This document shows, one piece after another, positions 1 to 11,137 of a stretch of 64,000 nt of DNA (within the stretch, counting starts at the first letter, position 1; each line of letters opens with the position of its first letter). The position numbers and the translations under genes are program-made. Source of the stretch: Batkoa obscura (taxonomy: Eukaryota > Entomophthoromycota > Entomophthoromycetes > Entomophthorales > Batkoaceae); the NCBI GenBank assembly GCA_030770535.1, contig JASVEC010000012.1, positions 744,001 to 808,000 on the forward strand. Reading direction: 5' to 3'. The notes beneath the pieces were generated by a model. That model had not been told where the DNA came from, did no database searches, and worked only from the letters and a program-made list of their open reading frames with translations.

Positions 1-2
1 CA

Positions 3-212
3 AAAGATTTATTAGAAACGAAAGACGATGTAAAAGAAGAGGAAAACACAGTGAATGATATAAACAATAATAAAGGAATGTGTTCTTCTTCTTCAACGAA
101 TCAATTAAATAACAATTTGGATCCAAATGTAACTTCTTTTTCAAATAGAATGTTAGATGGATTAATTTTAATTCTACTTGTATTAATTTTAAGTTTATGG
201 CTTAAATTATAA
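3..212 (+). CDS. C-terminal end of a tail-anchored membrane protein (partial)
   Basis: The window opens inside an open frame that ends in TAA at 210-212. The visible 69 residues are an acidic, Asn/Ser-rich linker followed by about 18 hydrophobic residues (GLILILLVLILSLWLK), then the stop. A single hydrophobic helix at the extreme C-terminus after a polar stretch is the signature of a tail-anchored protein of the ER or mitochondrial outer membrane. Ubc6/UBE2J-type ubiquitin-conjugating enzymes and SNAREs end this way, but nothing catalytic is visible, so the family cannot be named. The gene converges on the NTA1-like gene with only 3 bp between the two stop codons. Confidence 0.7.
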   Translation, partial: KDLLETKDDVKEEENTVNDINNNKGMCSSSSTNQLNNNLDPNVTSFSNRMLDGLILILLVLILSLWLKL

Positions 213-215
213 TTA

Positions 216-1440
216 TTAAATAGTTATAAGTAATATATCTTCTTCATTATTATTTAAATAATTTAAAATATAAATATGATTTATATATGGTAATATATAA
301 TCTAATAAATTATTTAAATAATTTAATTGATTTTCAGTTAATTCTTCTAAATTAATATGTTGTTTTATAAATTTTAATAATGATATACAATTTTCAGATG
401 ATTGTTGTAATTGTTTACTAAATTTAATAGCAAATGAAGTACCTATAAAATAATTATTAAGTTAATTTAACAATTTAAATAAAACTCAATTTTAAATTTA
501 CCTGTAAATGTAATATCTTTTTCAGTTCCTATTCTATTACATCCAATAATAATAATCTCTTTTTCTAATTCCTTTAATAATGGAGATAATCGAAACAGCC
601 AATAAAATAAATTGAAATAAAATAACTTATCAGATAATATCCAGTTCATTGTAATAATGATAATTTCAGTTTTCATTTCATGATGATAAGTAGCAAATTC
701 ATATTTCATAAAAGAATCTAGTTCATTAGAATTATTCAAATCCATACAAATACCAATCCCTAGTTTCTTTTGTTGATAATAAAAAGTGGAAAATGAAGGT
801 CCACTCATAGCCCATCGTTCATCAATTAAATATAAGAAATGTTTTTGATAATGATGCAATATCATTCCATTAGAATCAATTACAACACAACTATTATAAT
901 AATTTTTAGTAGATATATTTTTTTCTGGGAAACTTAAAATTAATGTAATATTATATTGTTTTGCTATAAATAATAAAAAATTGATTATTAACAATAAGAA
1001 TAATAACTATTTTTTAAATATAAAATAATACCTAATTTGATTCCCCAACTCACGTTCTTTCCTTTCCATAAAAGTTTTATTGGATCATATAAATCGACAT
1101 ACGCTTTGATGTCATCTTGATTTTCAAACATATAACCTTCAATAAAAGATCAATATATATAAAATAATGAAATAATAATTTACCAGTTAAACTCATTTCA
1201 GGTAAAATAAGAATATCTGGTAACTCAATTAAACTAAATATTTATTAATTTATAATTTATAATTTATAATTTATTTTTAGTATTATGTTATAAATTAATT
1301 ACTTTTGTATCATGTATTCTACTTTTTTACAATTTAATTCAATCTCTTTAAATTGAATATCATATTGTAAACATGCTATAATTTATTATTAAATTAAATA
1401 TTAACTTTCTATTTTTTAAATTAAATCTACCAATTTTCAT
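216..1440 (-). CDS. NTA1: N-terminal amidase NTA1-like (nitrilase family)
   Basis: Deamidates N-terminal Asn/Gln to Asp/Glu in the N-degron pathway. I read six exons: 1440-1431, 1375-1303, 1233-1184, 1136-1032, 963-502 and 442-216, giving 308 residues in a continuous frame. The protein starts MKIACLQYDIQFKEIELN, as NTA1 proteins do. The nitrilase triad is visible: Glu in LILPEMSLTGYMF, Lys in HHYQKHFLY, and Cys in GIGICMDLNNSNEL, where the fungal NTA1 motif GICMDLNP is nearly intact; YEFATYHHEM follows. The first exon is only 10 nt. Introns run from GTAATT/GTAAAT-type donors to TAG or AAG acceptors. A C-terminal tail of about 75 residues is Asn/Ile-rich. The family call is firm; enzyme specificity is inferred from the family. 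Confidence 0.85.
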
Positions 1441-1577
1441 ATTAAATAATACAAAATAAAAAACAAAAGTAAAAAACTCAGTGACATTAAAAATAAAATT
1501 CAACCAATTAAATAAAACTTCAAAACTAAATTTCAATATTTTAACAAATTTTTATTAGAATCTTGACTTTATAAAGA

Positions 1578-3752
1578 CTAAATATATTTGGATTCTTTAC
1601 TAAAATTATTTAAAAATAATTCCTTAATATATTCCGTTAAATCTGGATGATTTTCAATAAATCTTAATAAAGCTAAACAAGACTATACATAAAAAGATTA
1701 ATTAAATTAACTTATAATAATATTAAAATTAAAATTACCTCTTTATAACAAATAAACAATCTAGCTTCATATTGACTTCGTGCATGTTCAATACAAGCTT
1801 GATAAGTTTCAGCTGCTTCTCTAGTTTGATATAAATAAGCATATGTTTGTGCTAAACTAGCTTGGACTAAATCTGATCTTGGATCCACTAAATAATAAAT
1901 TAATAAAATATTATATTAATTTTAATAAATATAAAAACTAATTTATAAAATTAACTTACATTCTACTGCTTTTAAAAGGAAATGATTAGCTTCTTGATAT
2001 TGTCCATGATCAATATGGATAATTGCTTTATTAATAAGGGGTAAAGGGTATTTATCGTCCAATTCAATAGATTTATTTAATTCTTCATTAACTTTATCGA
2101 AATCTCCTAAAGTCAATAACATTTCTGCGTAATAGTTATGAGCTTCAGCTGAATTTTTATGCGTTAAAATTAATTGATCATAAATTTTTCGACTTTCTTC
2201 TTGTTGACCAGCTTTAAAATAAGCTACTCCTAATTGAATATATGCTAATAAATAATTAGGATCAATTTCTAAAGCTAATTTATATAATTCAACACTTCCA
2301 TCACAATCTCCAGAAGCAAATAATAATTGGGCCAATTGATAAATTACATTTTTATTTCTTGGTTCTATTTCTTTAGCTTCTAATATTAATTTTATTGCTT
2401 CATCATAATGACCTCTTTCTAATACTAGATACGATTTTAGTATATAACATCTTATATTCTTAGGATCATTTAATAAAACATTATCGATATCATTAATTGC
2501 TTCATCATACATTTGCATTAAAAAGTAATAAGCAGATCGATAAACAATAGCTTCATTTTTATATGTAGTTCCACTAGTTATATATTGTTGTAATTGTTCA
2601 TATGCTAATTCGTAATTTCTATTTTTTAAATTATTGATAGCTGATAAATAAATTTCATCTGTCTTTTCTTTAACCTTAATACTTTCTTGAGCATCTAATT
2701 AATAATATTATTAATATTATATTAAAATTAAATCTAAACTTACCCATTCCAAATGCATTAAAAAACGAAATAATTAATGAAGTAGATGGTACTCCTGGTG
2801 TTTTATCCTATTTAACTATTATTACTAATATCATATCTCTTTTGTAATTTAACTTACTTTATATAACAATTCTGCTTCTCTTTCAGCAATAAGATCAATA
2901 GCTTTACTAGCACTTTCTTTGGCTTGTAAATTAGTAGCTTTAGAGAGTACATATACCGTAACATAATCTAAAAAAAAGAAAATTTAATATCCCTTTTTCC
3001 AATATTAAAAACAAGTAAATCAAACTTACCATCCAAAGCTTCTCTAGTATGTTCTAAAGCATCAAAAGCATGAGCTCTTCTTGCATAAGCTTTAATATAT
3101 TTATTATCTAATTTAATAGCATTACTACAATCTTCAATAGTTTGTTGATGATTATCTAAATTAGCATGACAAGCTGCTCTATTGGCATAAAAGATGGGAT
3201 TTAAGGCAAATTCTAATGCTTTGCTATAAGTAGAAATTGCTGATTTGATTTTTTTTTCTCGAAATAAATTATTTCCTCCTTCTTTTAAGACTTGAGAACA
3301 ACTCTCTTTTTGCTAGTGCAACAGTTAATATGTTCAATGTTTAGCATTTATTTATTTATTTATCTTACTTGTAAGCTTAAACTATTAATTTCATCGGATT
3401 TCATTGTATAAGCCAATTTAAACTCTTCTAAATTACCTTCTTTTAAAGTTGGAGTTGGGATGACTTCTTGTAATAAAGGTTCATATACTGTATCTGAAAT
3501 AGTGGTTTAAATTTTTTGTTTACTTTGAATAATTAAAATTTTAATGTATTTACCTAGCTTATCCTTCTTTTTCCCTTTTAGTTTATTTTTTTTATCACTT
3601 GGTGGTCTCGTTGAATAATACAAAGCAGATACACCTAAACCAGCTAATGCTACGGTGGTCACTATACCAGCATAAAACTTCCAATCTTGATTTTTAAGTT
3701 TGTCAAGCCAGCTGTCGGATGTAGTTGTAATTATAGATGAATTGTTTTCCAT
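1578..3752 (-). CDS. TOM70: Mitochondrial import receptor TOM70
   Basis: Outer-membrane receptor for carrier preproteins and Hsp70/90-bound clients. The N-terminus has a short polar head, a hydrophobic anchor at about residues 26-46 (FYAGIVTTVALAGLGVSALYY), then a lysine-rich stretch (KKNKLKGKKKDKLGK), the typical TOM70 order. TPR repeats follow through the rest: an N-terminal clamp region (KEGGNNLFREKKIKSAISTY) and a long C-terminal TPR superhelix (DEAINDIDNVLLNDPKN, LEIDPNYLLAYIQLGVAYFK, DDKYPLPLINKAIIHIDHG). About eight exons are joined by short introns; the last exon ends at 1578-1580 with TAG. Yeast and Neurospora TOM70 are about 600-620 residues, and this model is close. It is transcribed divergently from the small secreted protein at 4482. 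TOM70 versus its paralogue TOM71 cannot be separated here. Confidence 0.9.
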
Positions 3753-4481
3753 ATTGAATAATCTTTAGTTTTTTTCTATGAATATATTGCGTAGTTTGTA
3801 TTTTTCTTTTTATTGAAAAATAAAATAAAATTAATTTCGATGCTTTTTTTTGTTCTTGTAAATTCGATCCTGTTTGTTAAAGTAAAATTTTTTTGAAGGT
3901 GGTATGACCTCATTATTTAAGAATTTTTGAAGAATTTAAATTCTATAACATTCAAAAATAATAAGAGATTTAATAGTTTATAAATTAGTTGAAATTATAA
4001 TATATTTTATATTAGTGTATTTTAAAAAAAACTCATTTTACTAATAAATGATATTAAAACTAAAGTCCTAAAATCATTAACTTGAAGAAATCATAATCTA
4101 CGTCTCAAACTCTTAATAGTTTAAAAAAAATTTAGAGTTTTTAACAATTTAAAATCGTGTTTTAGTGGCAATTTAAAGTTTAGTCTATTATTCCAAATAA
4201 AACGCCCATCTATTTTAATTAAGATTTTACTGTTAAACAAATTTAAAAAAACTAAATTCTAAGAAAATTTTATATTACTAAAAATGAAGTATGATCAACC
4301 TTTTAAAAATCATAAAAGAGAGAGTTTAAATTCTAAACTCTAGAGATATGTAATAAAACTAGTCGAAAATTATATATAGTCAAAGAGTATATAAATAAAA
4401 ATCAATATTAAAAGAGATTAAATTTTATACTCCAATTTCTCTATAATTAATTAATTAGTTAGTTTAAACTTATCTAAAAAT
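3753..4481. other. Divergent intergenic region, TOM70 / small secreted protein
   Basis: 729 bp of AT-rich spacer between two divergent start codons. I see no ORF, RNA gene or repeat beyond A/T runs. It must hold the promoters of both genes. Confidence 0.6.
4388..4397 (+). promoter_or_regulatory. Candidate TATA box of the 4482 gene
   Basis: TATATAAATA lies about 90 bp upstream of the ATG at 4482. Position and sequence fit a TATA element, but such words are frequent in AT-rich spacer, so support is modest. Confidence 0.35.
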
Positions 4482-5024
4482 ATGCTATTTCTTTCGTTAT
4501 TTCTCAACTCCATTTCGGCTCAATTATTACCTAATTTCATTACCCCAATATCCAGCTTAGAAACTTCATTTTCTTTATCTTCTACTATCATTAATTATTC
4601 AAATCCCACATCATCTTTAGGATCCTCACTTACTTTACCTACTCCAACAATTCATTACTCTTATCTTTCCACTTCTGATCTATCTCAATTAGCTACTAAA
4701 ACGATATATGTAGCTACGCCCATTTATTTAACCTCAGATGGTCAACAAGAGTATTTGAAAGTATTAAATTCCGACTTAAATCAATTATATCCACAAGGTA
4801 TTTATTATAAAAATTTATTAAAAGAAAAAGAAGGTTCTGGAATTGGGAATAAGGTAATTGAAGAAGAAAAGAAAGAAGTGAAAGCAAAAGGAAATAAATT
4901 GATTGTTGGTACTAATTTACCTAAAATTGATTTGAGCTCCCAATTACCTCAATTTATTAATAAGATACAAGAGAACAATAATAATAATAATAATACAGCA
5001 ACAACAACAGTAGCTAAAAAATAA
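4482..5024 (+). CDS. Small secreted Ser/Thr-rich protein, unknown function
   Basis: A 180-residue intronless frame. The first 13 or so residues (MLFLSLFLNSISA) form a signal peptide with a likely cut after SISA. The mature N-terminal half is rich in Ser, Thr, Leu and Pro (about 24-70); the middle holds TKTIYVATPIYLTSDGQQEY; the C-terminal half is Lys/Glu-rich and ends in an Asn run and TTTVAKK. There are no cysteines, so it is not a disulfide-rich effector. I recognise no domain. A TATA-like element sits about 90 bp upstream. It could be a cell-wall-associated or secreted protein specific to the lineage. The start is the first ATG after a long stretch of stops, and the signal peptide supports it. 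Confidence 0.6.
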   Translation: MLFLSLFLNSISAQLLPNFITPISSLETSFSLSSTIINYSNPTSSLGSSLTLPTPTIHYSYLSTSDLSQLATKTIYVATPIYLTSDGQQEYLKVLNSDLNQLYPQGIYYKNLLKEKEGSGIGNKVIEEEKKEVKAKGNKLIVGTNLPKIDLSSQLPQFINKIQENNNNNNNTATTTVAKK

Positions 5025-5305
5025 TTTAAATAACAAATTGGCTTCGCTTCTTAGCTCTTTTTAAATATTTCATTTTAATATACTATCATTTTTTAATCTA
5101 ATAATAATAAAATTATAACATATATATAAAAAAATAGTAACTTTCTTTTATTTTTTATTTTATTAAAAAAAATAGTACTATATTTATATAAAAAAGAACA
5201 TTTATAAGCTATGAATTTATACTTTTAAAAATTTATAAAATGAAGGATAAAATCTCTGAATAAAAGATAGGCCACTTAAATAAGCTGTTATATTGAATAT
5301 TGAAT

Positions 5306-6648
5306 TTATACTTTTAATATTTGTAAAACATTGGACATGATCTCTGGATGTAAATTGGGAATTTCAAGCAACTCAGTAAGTTTCAAATTAATATTAATTA
5401 TCCAAGAAAAAGTAGGATATTTTAAATATACTTGATAAATAGAATTTAATGCTCTTAATATCATTTTATTAAGTATATCATTTAAACCTAATTCAATATA
5501 TTGTTGTTGATTACTTAATCTTAATAAACATTGAATTAATAATAATAAATTAAATAATACTTGTTTCACTTTAACTTCTACTTTTTGTTCATTATTAAAT
5601 GGTAATAAAATTAAAACATTATTTAATGCCATTAATAAATATTGTAAAAAGGTTAATCTTTCTTCATCAAAATAATTCATATTCGTATAATTTTCGTTTT
5701 GATATAATATTATTTTTTCAATGGAATTATTAATAGATTGTAAATATTGTAACATATAATAATGATATTGTTCTTGATTTAATATCGTACGATGTTGATC
5801 CCAAGTAGATAATTTAACAAAACATTCTAATGCTAAAGAAGGATATAATGAATTATTATTATTATTATTATCATTATTATTATCCATAGGTAAAAATTCC
5901 ATCATTAATTGTAATATCATTATTATAATTGAACTAGATATATTGAACTCAATTTTAAAAAATTCCATTATATTAGAAAATAATGTAATACTATGTTTTT
6001 TTAATTCTAAATTATATTCTAATTCTATTTTTGGCAATTGATTATATAATAAGATTAATTGTAATACTTCAATAGAATTAGCTAAATAACTTTGATTAAT
6101 TGGTATAAATGATAAATTCCTTAATATTAATAAAATTCCTAAGGATCGATTAACTCTTAATTTAATATCTTCCTTTAGTCCTATTTTTAAATCTAATAAA
6201 TCATTAGATAAATTATTTAACAATTGAAAATAATTTATTGATTTTATATTATTGTTATTATATTGATTATTTAAATAATTATAATCTTCTTTTAATAAAC
6301 AATATAATACATGTAATAATCGTTGACAATTTAATAGAGATAATTCTACTTCTTGAGATAAATAAATTAATGTATTAATGGAATTATTAATTTCAATTTG
6401 TTGATTACTTTGTAAACTCATAGTAATTTGATGAATTTTAATAATTTGACCGGAACTAATATTAAATATATCTTCTTTATTTTTATTGTAACTAAATAAA
6501 TTTAAATTAATACCACCATATGTTTCTAATTTTCTAATAAATGGTACGTAATCGTATGGTACAATTCGTTCTTCTTTAAAATTATTATTATTATTATTAT
6601 TATTGTTATTAACTGTTTTTGAATCCTTAATTTGTAGATTATTTAACA

Positions 6649-6733
<85 letters not shown>

Positions 6734-6978
6734 TCCTTGATTATTCGTTGGATTTAATAAAGTTGAATTGATTGGATTATATAATGGTGTTTTTGGATTT
6801 AACAAATTATTAACATTATGTTTATTATTATCTAAATTTAAATTCAAATTTTGTGTTGAATTCTTTCGAATTTGTTCATTTTGAATCGAATTTTTCCTTA
6901 ATTGTTCATTTTGCATTGATATCATTTTATCATCATTGGTTAATAGTTGGCTTAATTTATTATTATAATTGAATTTCA

Positions 6979-7021
<43 letters not shown>

Positions 7022-9015
7022 GTCCATTGTAATTGGCGGTCTAAAGATAGATTTATTTAACTGTGGTATTTTATCCGAATTATTTTGATTTAACACATTA
7101 GGGATATTTGGTATATTATTAAATGTATTTGAGTTCTAATAAAATAATATTAATTTATATTATCTTAAATACTAATTATAATTTTACCTGTTGTTGTTGT
7201 TGTTGTTGTTGTTCATTTTGATTATTAACATTGGGTTTAACTGGCCCTATATAAACATTAAAAAGTGAATTAAAAAATAAAAACAATAAATTACCTTCTT
7301 GTTTAATAACACTAAAATCCGGATAAGCAATTTGTTCTAATTTGAACAAATATTTCATATAAATGGGCTTAATCTTGGAACTTACTTTTTTAGGTTCAAT
7401 ATTAAATTCTAAAGAATTATGAACATTGGACCATAATCGACTTCGTCCAACAGCATGAATCCCTTTTAATGATATTATTGTAATCCATAATTTATGTAAA
7501 TCTAAGTCTTCTCCAAATACTGAGATTTTCTTTTCATTATCATATCCTGTTAGTGTTTTAATATAAGCATAAAATTGACCTTTATCATTGATACATTGAG
7601 ATCGTATTAATTCAATATCATAACCTCCATCTGGTTTTGTAGGTAATATGTTTTGTATATCTTTAGCTTGAACTTTATTTTCATTTTTAATTTCCATTGG
7701 TAATTTCGGTGTTAAATTCGAACTACTTTTAGGCAAATAACCTTGAAAGGCATTATTAAGATTCAGTGACATTAGTGGACGTGGAGTAGAAACATTAGAA
7801 TTATTTAATGAATTAGTACGTGATTTTTGGTATTGAAGTATCTCTTGATTATATCCTTTTTCATTATTGTCTCGATTATTATCTATTAAATTAGGATTCA
7901 TTCCCATTGTATTATTCATTAATTTTGGTTGTGGATAAGGATAATTTCTCATATTATTGTTAATGTTATTATAATAATCTTGTTTTATGTATTGCATTCG
8001 ATTGAAATTATTATTATTCATCATAGCAACTTGAGCTTGTTGTTGAGCTTGTTGTTGAGCAAAATTGGGGTTAAATGAAGTCAAATTATTATCTAATGGA
8101 CGAATATTTGGAGTAAGAGCATTAGATAGCTTAGCTTGATAAAGGTTTTCCAAGTTAGGGTTATTGAATGTTCTTATTTTATTTGGTGAATTTAAATTGG
8201 ATAAACCTTGAAATTCTAAATTATTTCTTTGAGATTTATTAAATTGATTCATTGATTGATCATACTCACTATTATTAATGTTATCATTGACTTTGATGGG
8301 ATTATTTGATTGATAATTATTGATGTAACTCTGTTGAGTGTTATTTTGATCCGTAAATGAACTATTAGCACTATCATTTAACTTATTCATCTTTTCTTGA
8401 TTTTGTGTATATTCGTTATTAAAATTTCCCATTTCAATATTTTGAAAATTATTCATATTATCTATACCTACACCATTATATTGATAGTTTAATGAGTTAT
8501 ATCCTTGTTGCAAGTCATTGATATTAAATGAAGCATCTAATTGAAGATTAATTATTAATACATTTAAAAAATTGCTATAAAAAATTACCTTTATTTAAAT
8601 TTGCTGGATTGTTAAAGTTAAAATTTTGTGAATTCAGATTCAAATTATTATTAAACTTATCCTTATCACCTTCTGGTAGCATTTGATCTTCGTTTAAAAT
8701 ATTACCACTATTCATATTCATCATATTTAAATTTTGGTCTCTATTTTGAATATTCATATTCCAAGTGGTATCTTGGTTATCAAATTGATTATTTTGATTT
8801 AATAAGTTGTCATTTTGATACATTGAATTGGGGCCATTAGTATAATTTTCGTTATTAAAGTCCGTGGGATAATTTAATACATTAATATTTTGATTTTGAT
8901 TCTGATTTTGATTTTGATTTTGATTTAAATTTGGATTCATTGTTGGAGTTTGATTCATATTCATCATATCATACCCACCATACAAACCTTGACTATAATT
9001 ATAATTAGAATCCAT
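5306..9015 (-). CDS. SWI1: SWI1-like ARID subunit of the SWI/SNF remodelling complex
   Basis: Nuclear chromatin-remodelling subunit. Four exons by my reading (introns near 8589-8538, 7295-7246 and 7188-7137) give about 1,180 residues. Residues 1 to about 440 are low-complexity Asn/Gln/Met-rich sequence with NQ dipeptide repeats. An ARID DNA-binding domain follows: GQFYAYIKTLTGY, FGEDLDLHKLWITIISLKG, VGRSRLWSNV and a final helix in YMKYLFKLEQIAYP. After a polyQ stretch and three long poly-Asn runs comes a helical C-terminal region of about 450 residues (RIVPYDYVPFIRKLETYGG onwards), as in fungal SWI1 proteins. The family's usual order is low-complexity N-terminus, ARID, helical C-terminus. An ARID-bearing protein of another complex is the main alternative. 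Confidence 0.8.
6651..6733. repeat. (ATT)n microsatellite coding poly-Asn in the SWI1-like gene
   Basis: An almost perfect run of ATT on the + strand, read as AAT (Asn) on the coding minus strand, about 27 codons. The run is in frame and uses a single codon throughout, so it should vary in length between isolates. Confidence 0.95.
6981..7020. repeat. Second (ATT)n poly-Asn tract in the SWI1-like gene
   Basis: About 13 in-frame AAT codons on the minus strand near the start of the last exon; a shorter tract lies at about 6583-6607. Same codon bias as the longer run at 6651. Confidence 0.9.
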
Positions 9016-9564
9016 AAACTCAATTCGTGTTCTTTAATTGAGAATTATTACGTTGATATTGAAACTAAAAGTTGTATTTTTTATTTACTTGAATTCAAAC
9101 TTAATTTTTCATTTTGATTTGTTAATTTTCATTTCAACTCATTTTATAGATCCAATCATTCACTTAATATTGACAAAATTTTCAATATCTATTTTCTTGA
9201 ACGAATCAATTTGATTAATACTTCGCTTAATTATGGGAGATGTTCTTCAAATTTCTTCAAATTTCAATCAAGCATTGAACACAACTTCTAATAATTTAAT
9301 CAGTGATTTATTTTCAATAAAATCAATAATTATTATCAACCCTATAATTAGGTAAATGAAATAACGTGTTTTTTGTATACGGTGTCATTTTAGTAGTTAA
9401 AAAACCGAATTTCTAATTAGTAAAGCTTTGTTTTTTTATTCTTTAGTAGTATAAAGTTCAAAAATAAATGTTATTAAAATTTATTACTTTGTTTTAATAA
9501 GCTTAAATATGATACTTGATCTATTTTATTTCAAAATGTTCTAAATTTATTCTAAATTTAATAA

Positions 9565-9606
9565 AAATTGTATATTAGTAAGTTTAAAAGTTTGGTTCAA
9601 ATTGAA
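9565..9606 (+). repeat. Solo half-copy of the 10123-10411 element terminus
   Basis: The stretch reading ...TTAGTAAGTTTAAAAGTTTGGTTCAAATTG matches the terminal inverted repeat of the element at 10123-10411 with few differences. No partner terminus is evident nearby; a MITE copy lies 35 bp downstream. Confidence 0.5.
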
Positions 9607-9639
9607 AATTAATATTTTCAATTTCATTTTTTGTTTATT

Positions 9640-9739
9640 TGGGGATGTATTTTTGTGTTTAAGAATTTTACTAAGAATTTTTCCGCTGAAATAGCACTTA
9701 AAAGATGGAAAAAGTAATGAAGCCAAAAAAAACACTCCA
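9640..9739 (+). mobile_element. MITE-like element, family 1, copy A
   Basis: About 100 bp starting TGGGGATGTATTTTTGTG and ending in the imperfect complement CACTCCA. Internally it has the family core TTTAAGAATTTTACTAA, a TTTTTCC...GGAAAAA inner hairpin and AGTAATGA near the right end. Five further copies in this window share the same order. Confidence 0.8.
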
Positions 9740-9962
9740 TTTCCTGTAATATATTTTGAAAAATATTAAGTAGCTTAATAAAAAAATTCCATAAGTTATT
9801 TAAAGTTAAATAAATTAGTATCAAGCTTTAAAATAACACATATTTGAAAAATTTGAAATTAAAAATATAATAAAAAAAACTAAATTATTTAAAAAAATAA
9901 ATAAAGATCTGTTTAACTATAAATTAACTTCAATAAAAGGCTTTAATTATACTTATAATATA

Positions 9963-10064
9963 TGGGGATGTATTTTTTTGATTTCATCACTTTTTCTATT
10001 TTTAAGCGCTATTTAAATGGAAAAGCTATTAAGTAAAATTTTTAAACAAAAAAATATATCCCCA
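9963..10064 (-). mobile_element. MITE-like element, family 1, copy B (reverse orientation)
   Basis: Begins TGGGGATGTATTTTTTTGAT and ends ATATATCCCCA. The interior is the reverse complement of the other copies (ATTTCATCACTTTTTCTATT comes first). It is flanked on both sides by TATA, consistent with a TA target-site duplication. Confidence 0.8.
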
Positions 10065-10122
10065 TATATTTTAATAGTTTTACTATTTTTTTCAAAAATT
10101 TTATTAAAACGCTTATTTTTTT

Positions 10123-10411
10123 TATATAAGTTAGTTTAAAAGCTTGGTTTGATTGTTATTCAATTTAAATTTTAATAAAATTATAAATTAAGCATATTAA
10201 AATTGAAAGGATTTTAACCAGTTAAATCTAAGTGCCCATGGGGTTAGATCTTTGCGAATTAAGCACAAGATGCTAAAAATCAATTATTTTTTTGTCCAGT
10301 ACTTGTTTAATATCTTTTTCAAAATTTACGCTACATGGAAAATGGACAAAAAAAGCGAAGTGGGAAATTCTATCCTCAATTTTAACCAAACTTTTAAACT
10401 TAACTTATATA
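10123..10411. mobile_element. 289-bp element with terminal inverted repeats, family 2
   Basis: The left end TATATAAGTTAGTTTAAAAG continues GCTTGGTTTGATTG-like; the right end is its inverted copy (TATATAAGTTAAGTTTAAAAG read on the minus strand, then TTTGGTTAAAATTG). The arms are about 34 bp with a few mismatches. The interior has higher GC than its surroundings and an inner inverted pair TTTTTTTGTCCA / TGGACAAAAAAA. No coding capacity, so a non-autonomous DNA transposon is the best reading. Confidence 0.65.
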
Positions 10412-11137
10412 AACCTGTGTAGAGCGTTTTAATTATCCATTTATTTTAATGTCATTTAGATAGTTTAAAAATATAATTCATTTGGTAAAGGAAAAACTTT
10501 TAAAAATTTGATATGTATAAACACTCAAAACCTTTGACAATCTTTTTAAATAGTTTTGAGATAGATTGATTACTTTAACTCTATACTTTTAACTGTAAGA
10601 CTCAGTGATAGTATATTTTTACTCATTAAATTATACAAAATAAGTACTAAAATAGAAAACGCAAATACATTTATTTGTTTTTTATTTATTTTATGAATTT
10701 AAAGTTAAGTTTGGTGTATAGTTTTATTAGGATAGGTTGATATTAAAAAAAGTTTAATATCAAAAGTCCAATAAACTAGAGCATTATTTACAATAAGACT
10801 TACGATATAAGCGACTTAAAAGAGTATAATTATTTTTAAAATGAGATTTATTTTTATCAAATACTCACATTATAAAGCTGAATTTTCTTGCTGAATTTTT
10901 TGAAGTTTCATAGCCTATAATATTTTAATTTTAAAATAATAGCCAAAATTGAAATTAAATGTATTTTCTGCCTAAATTTAAGAATTTAAAGAAGCCTATT
11001 TTCTTTAATGGCCCTAAAATATCAATTCCCATTCATAAAAATACATAATAATCATGTTAAAAATAAGTAAAATTTATTCAAATCTATGAAATAGTAAAAA
11101 CGATTTAAGATTTAATCTATTTATTTATGGAAACCAT

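Larger units (their letters stand above)
9016..11137. other. Gene-poor spacer with nested small inverted-repeat elements
   Basis: Two kilobases of low-GC DNA between the SWI1-like start codon and the 3' end of the cysteine-rich repeat gene. No credible coding frame. It holds two copies of the 100-bp MITE and a 289-bp inverted-terminal-repeat element, listed separately. The remainder is unremarkable AT-rich sequence. Confidence 0.7.

Noticed and set aside
9547-9824. Two overlapping 62-66-codon frames
   Set aside because: They run through MITE copy A and are a by-product of its sequence.
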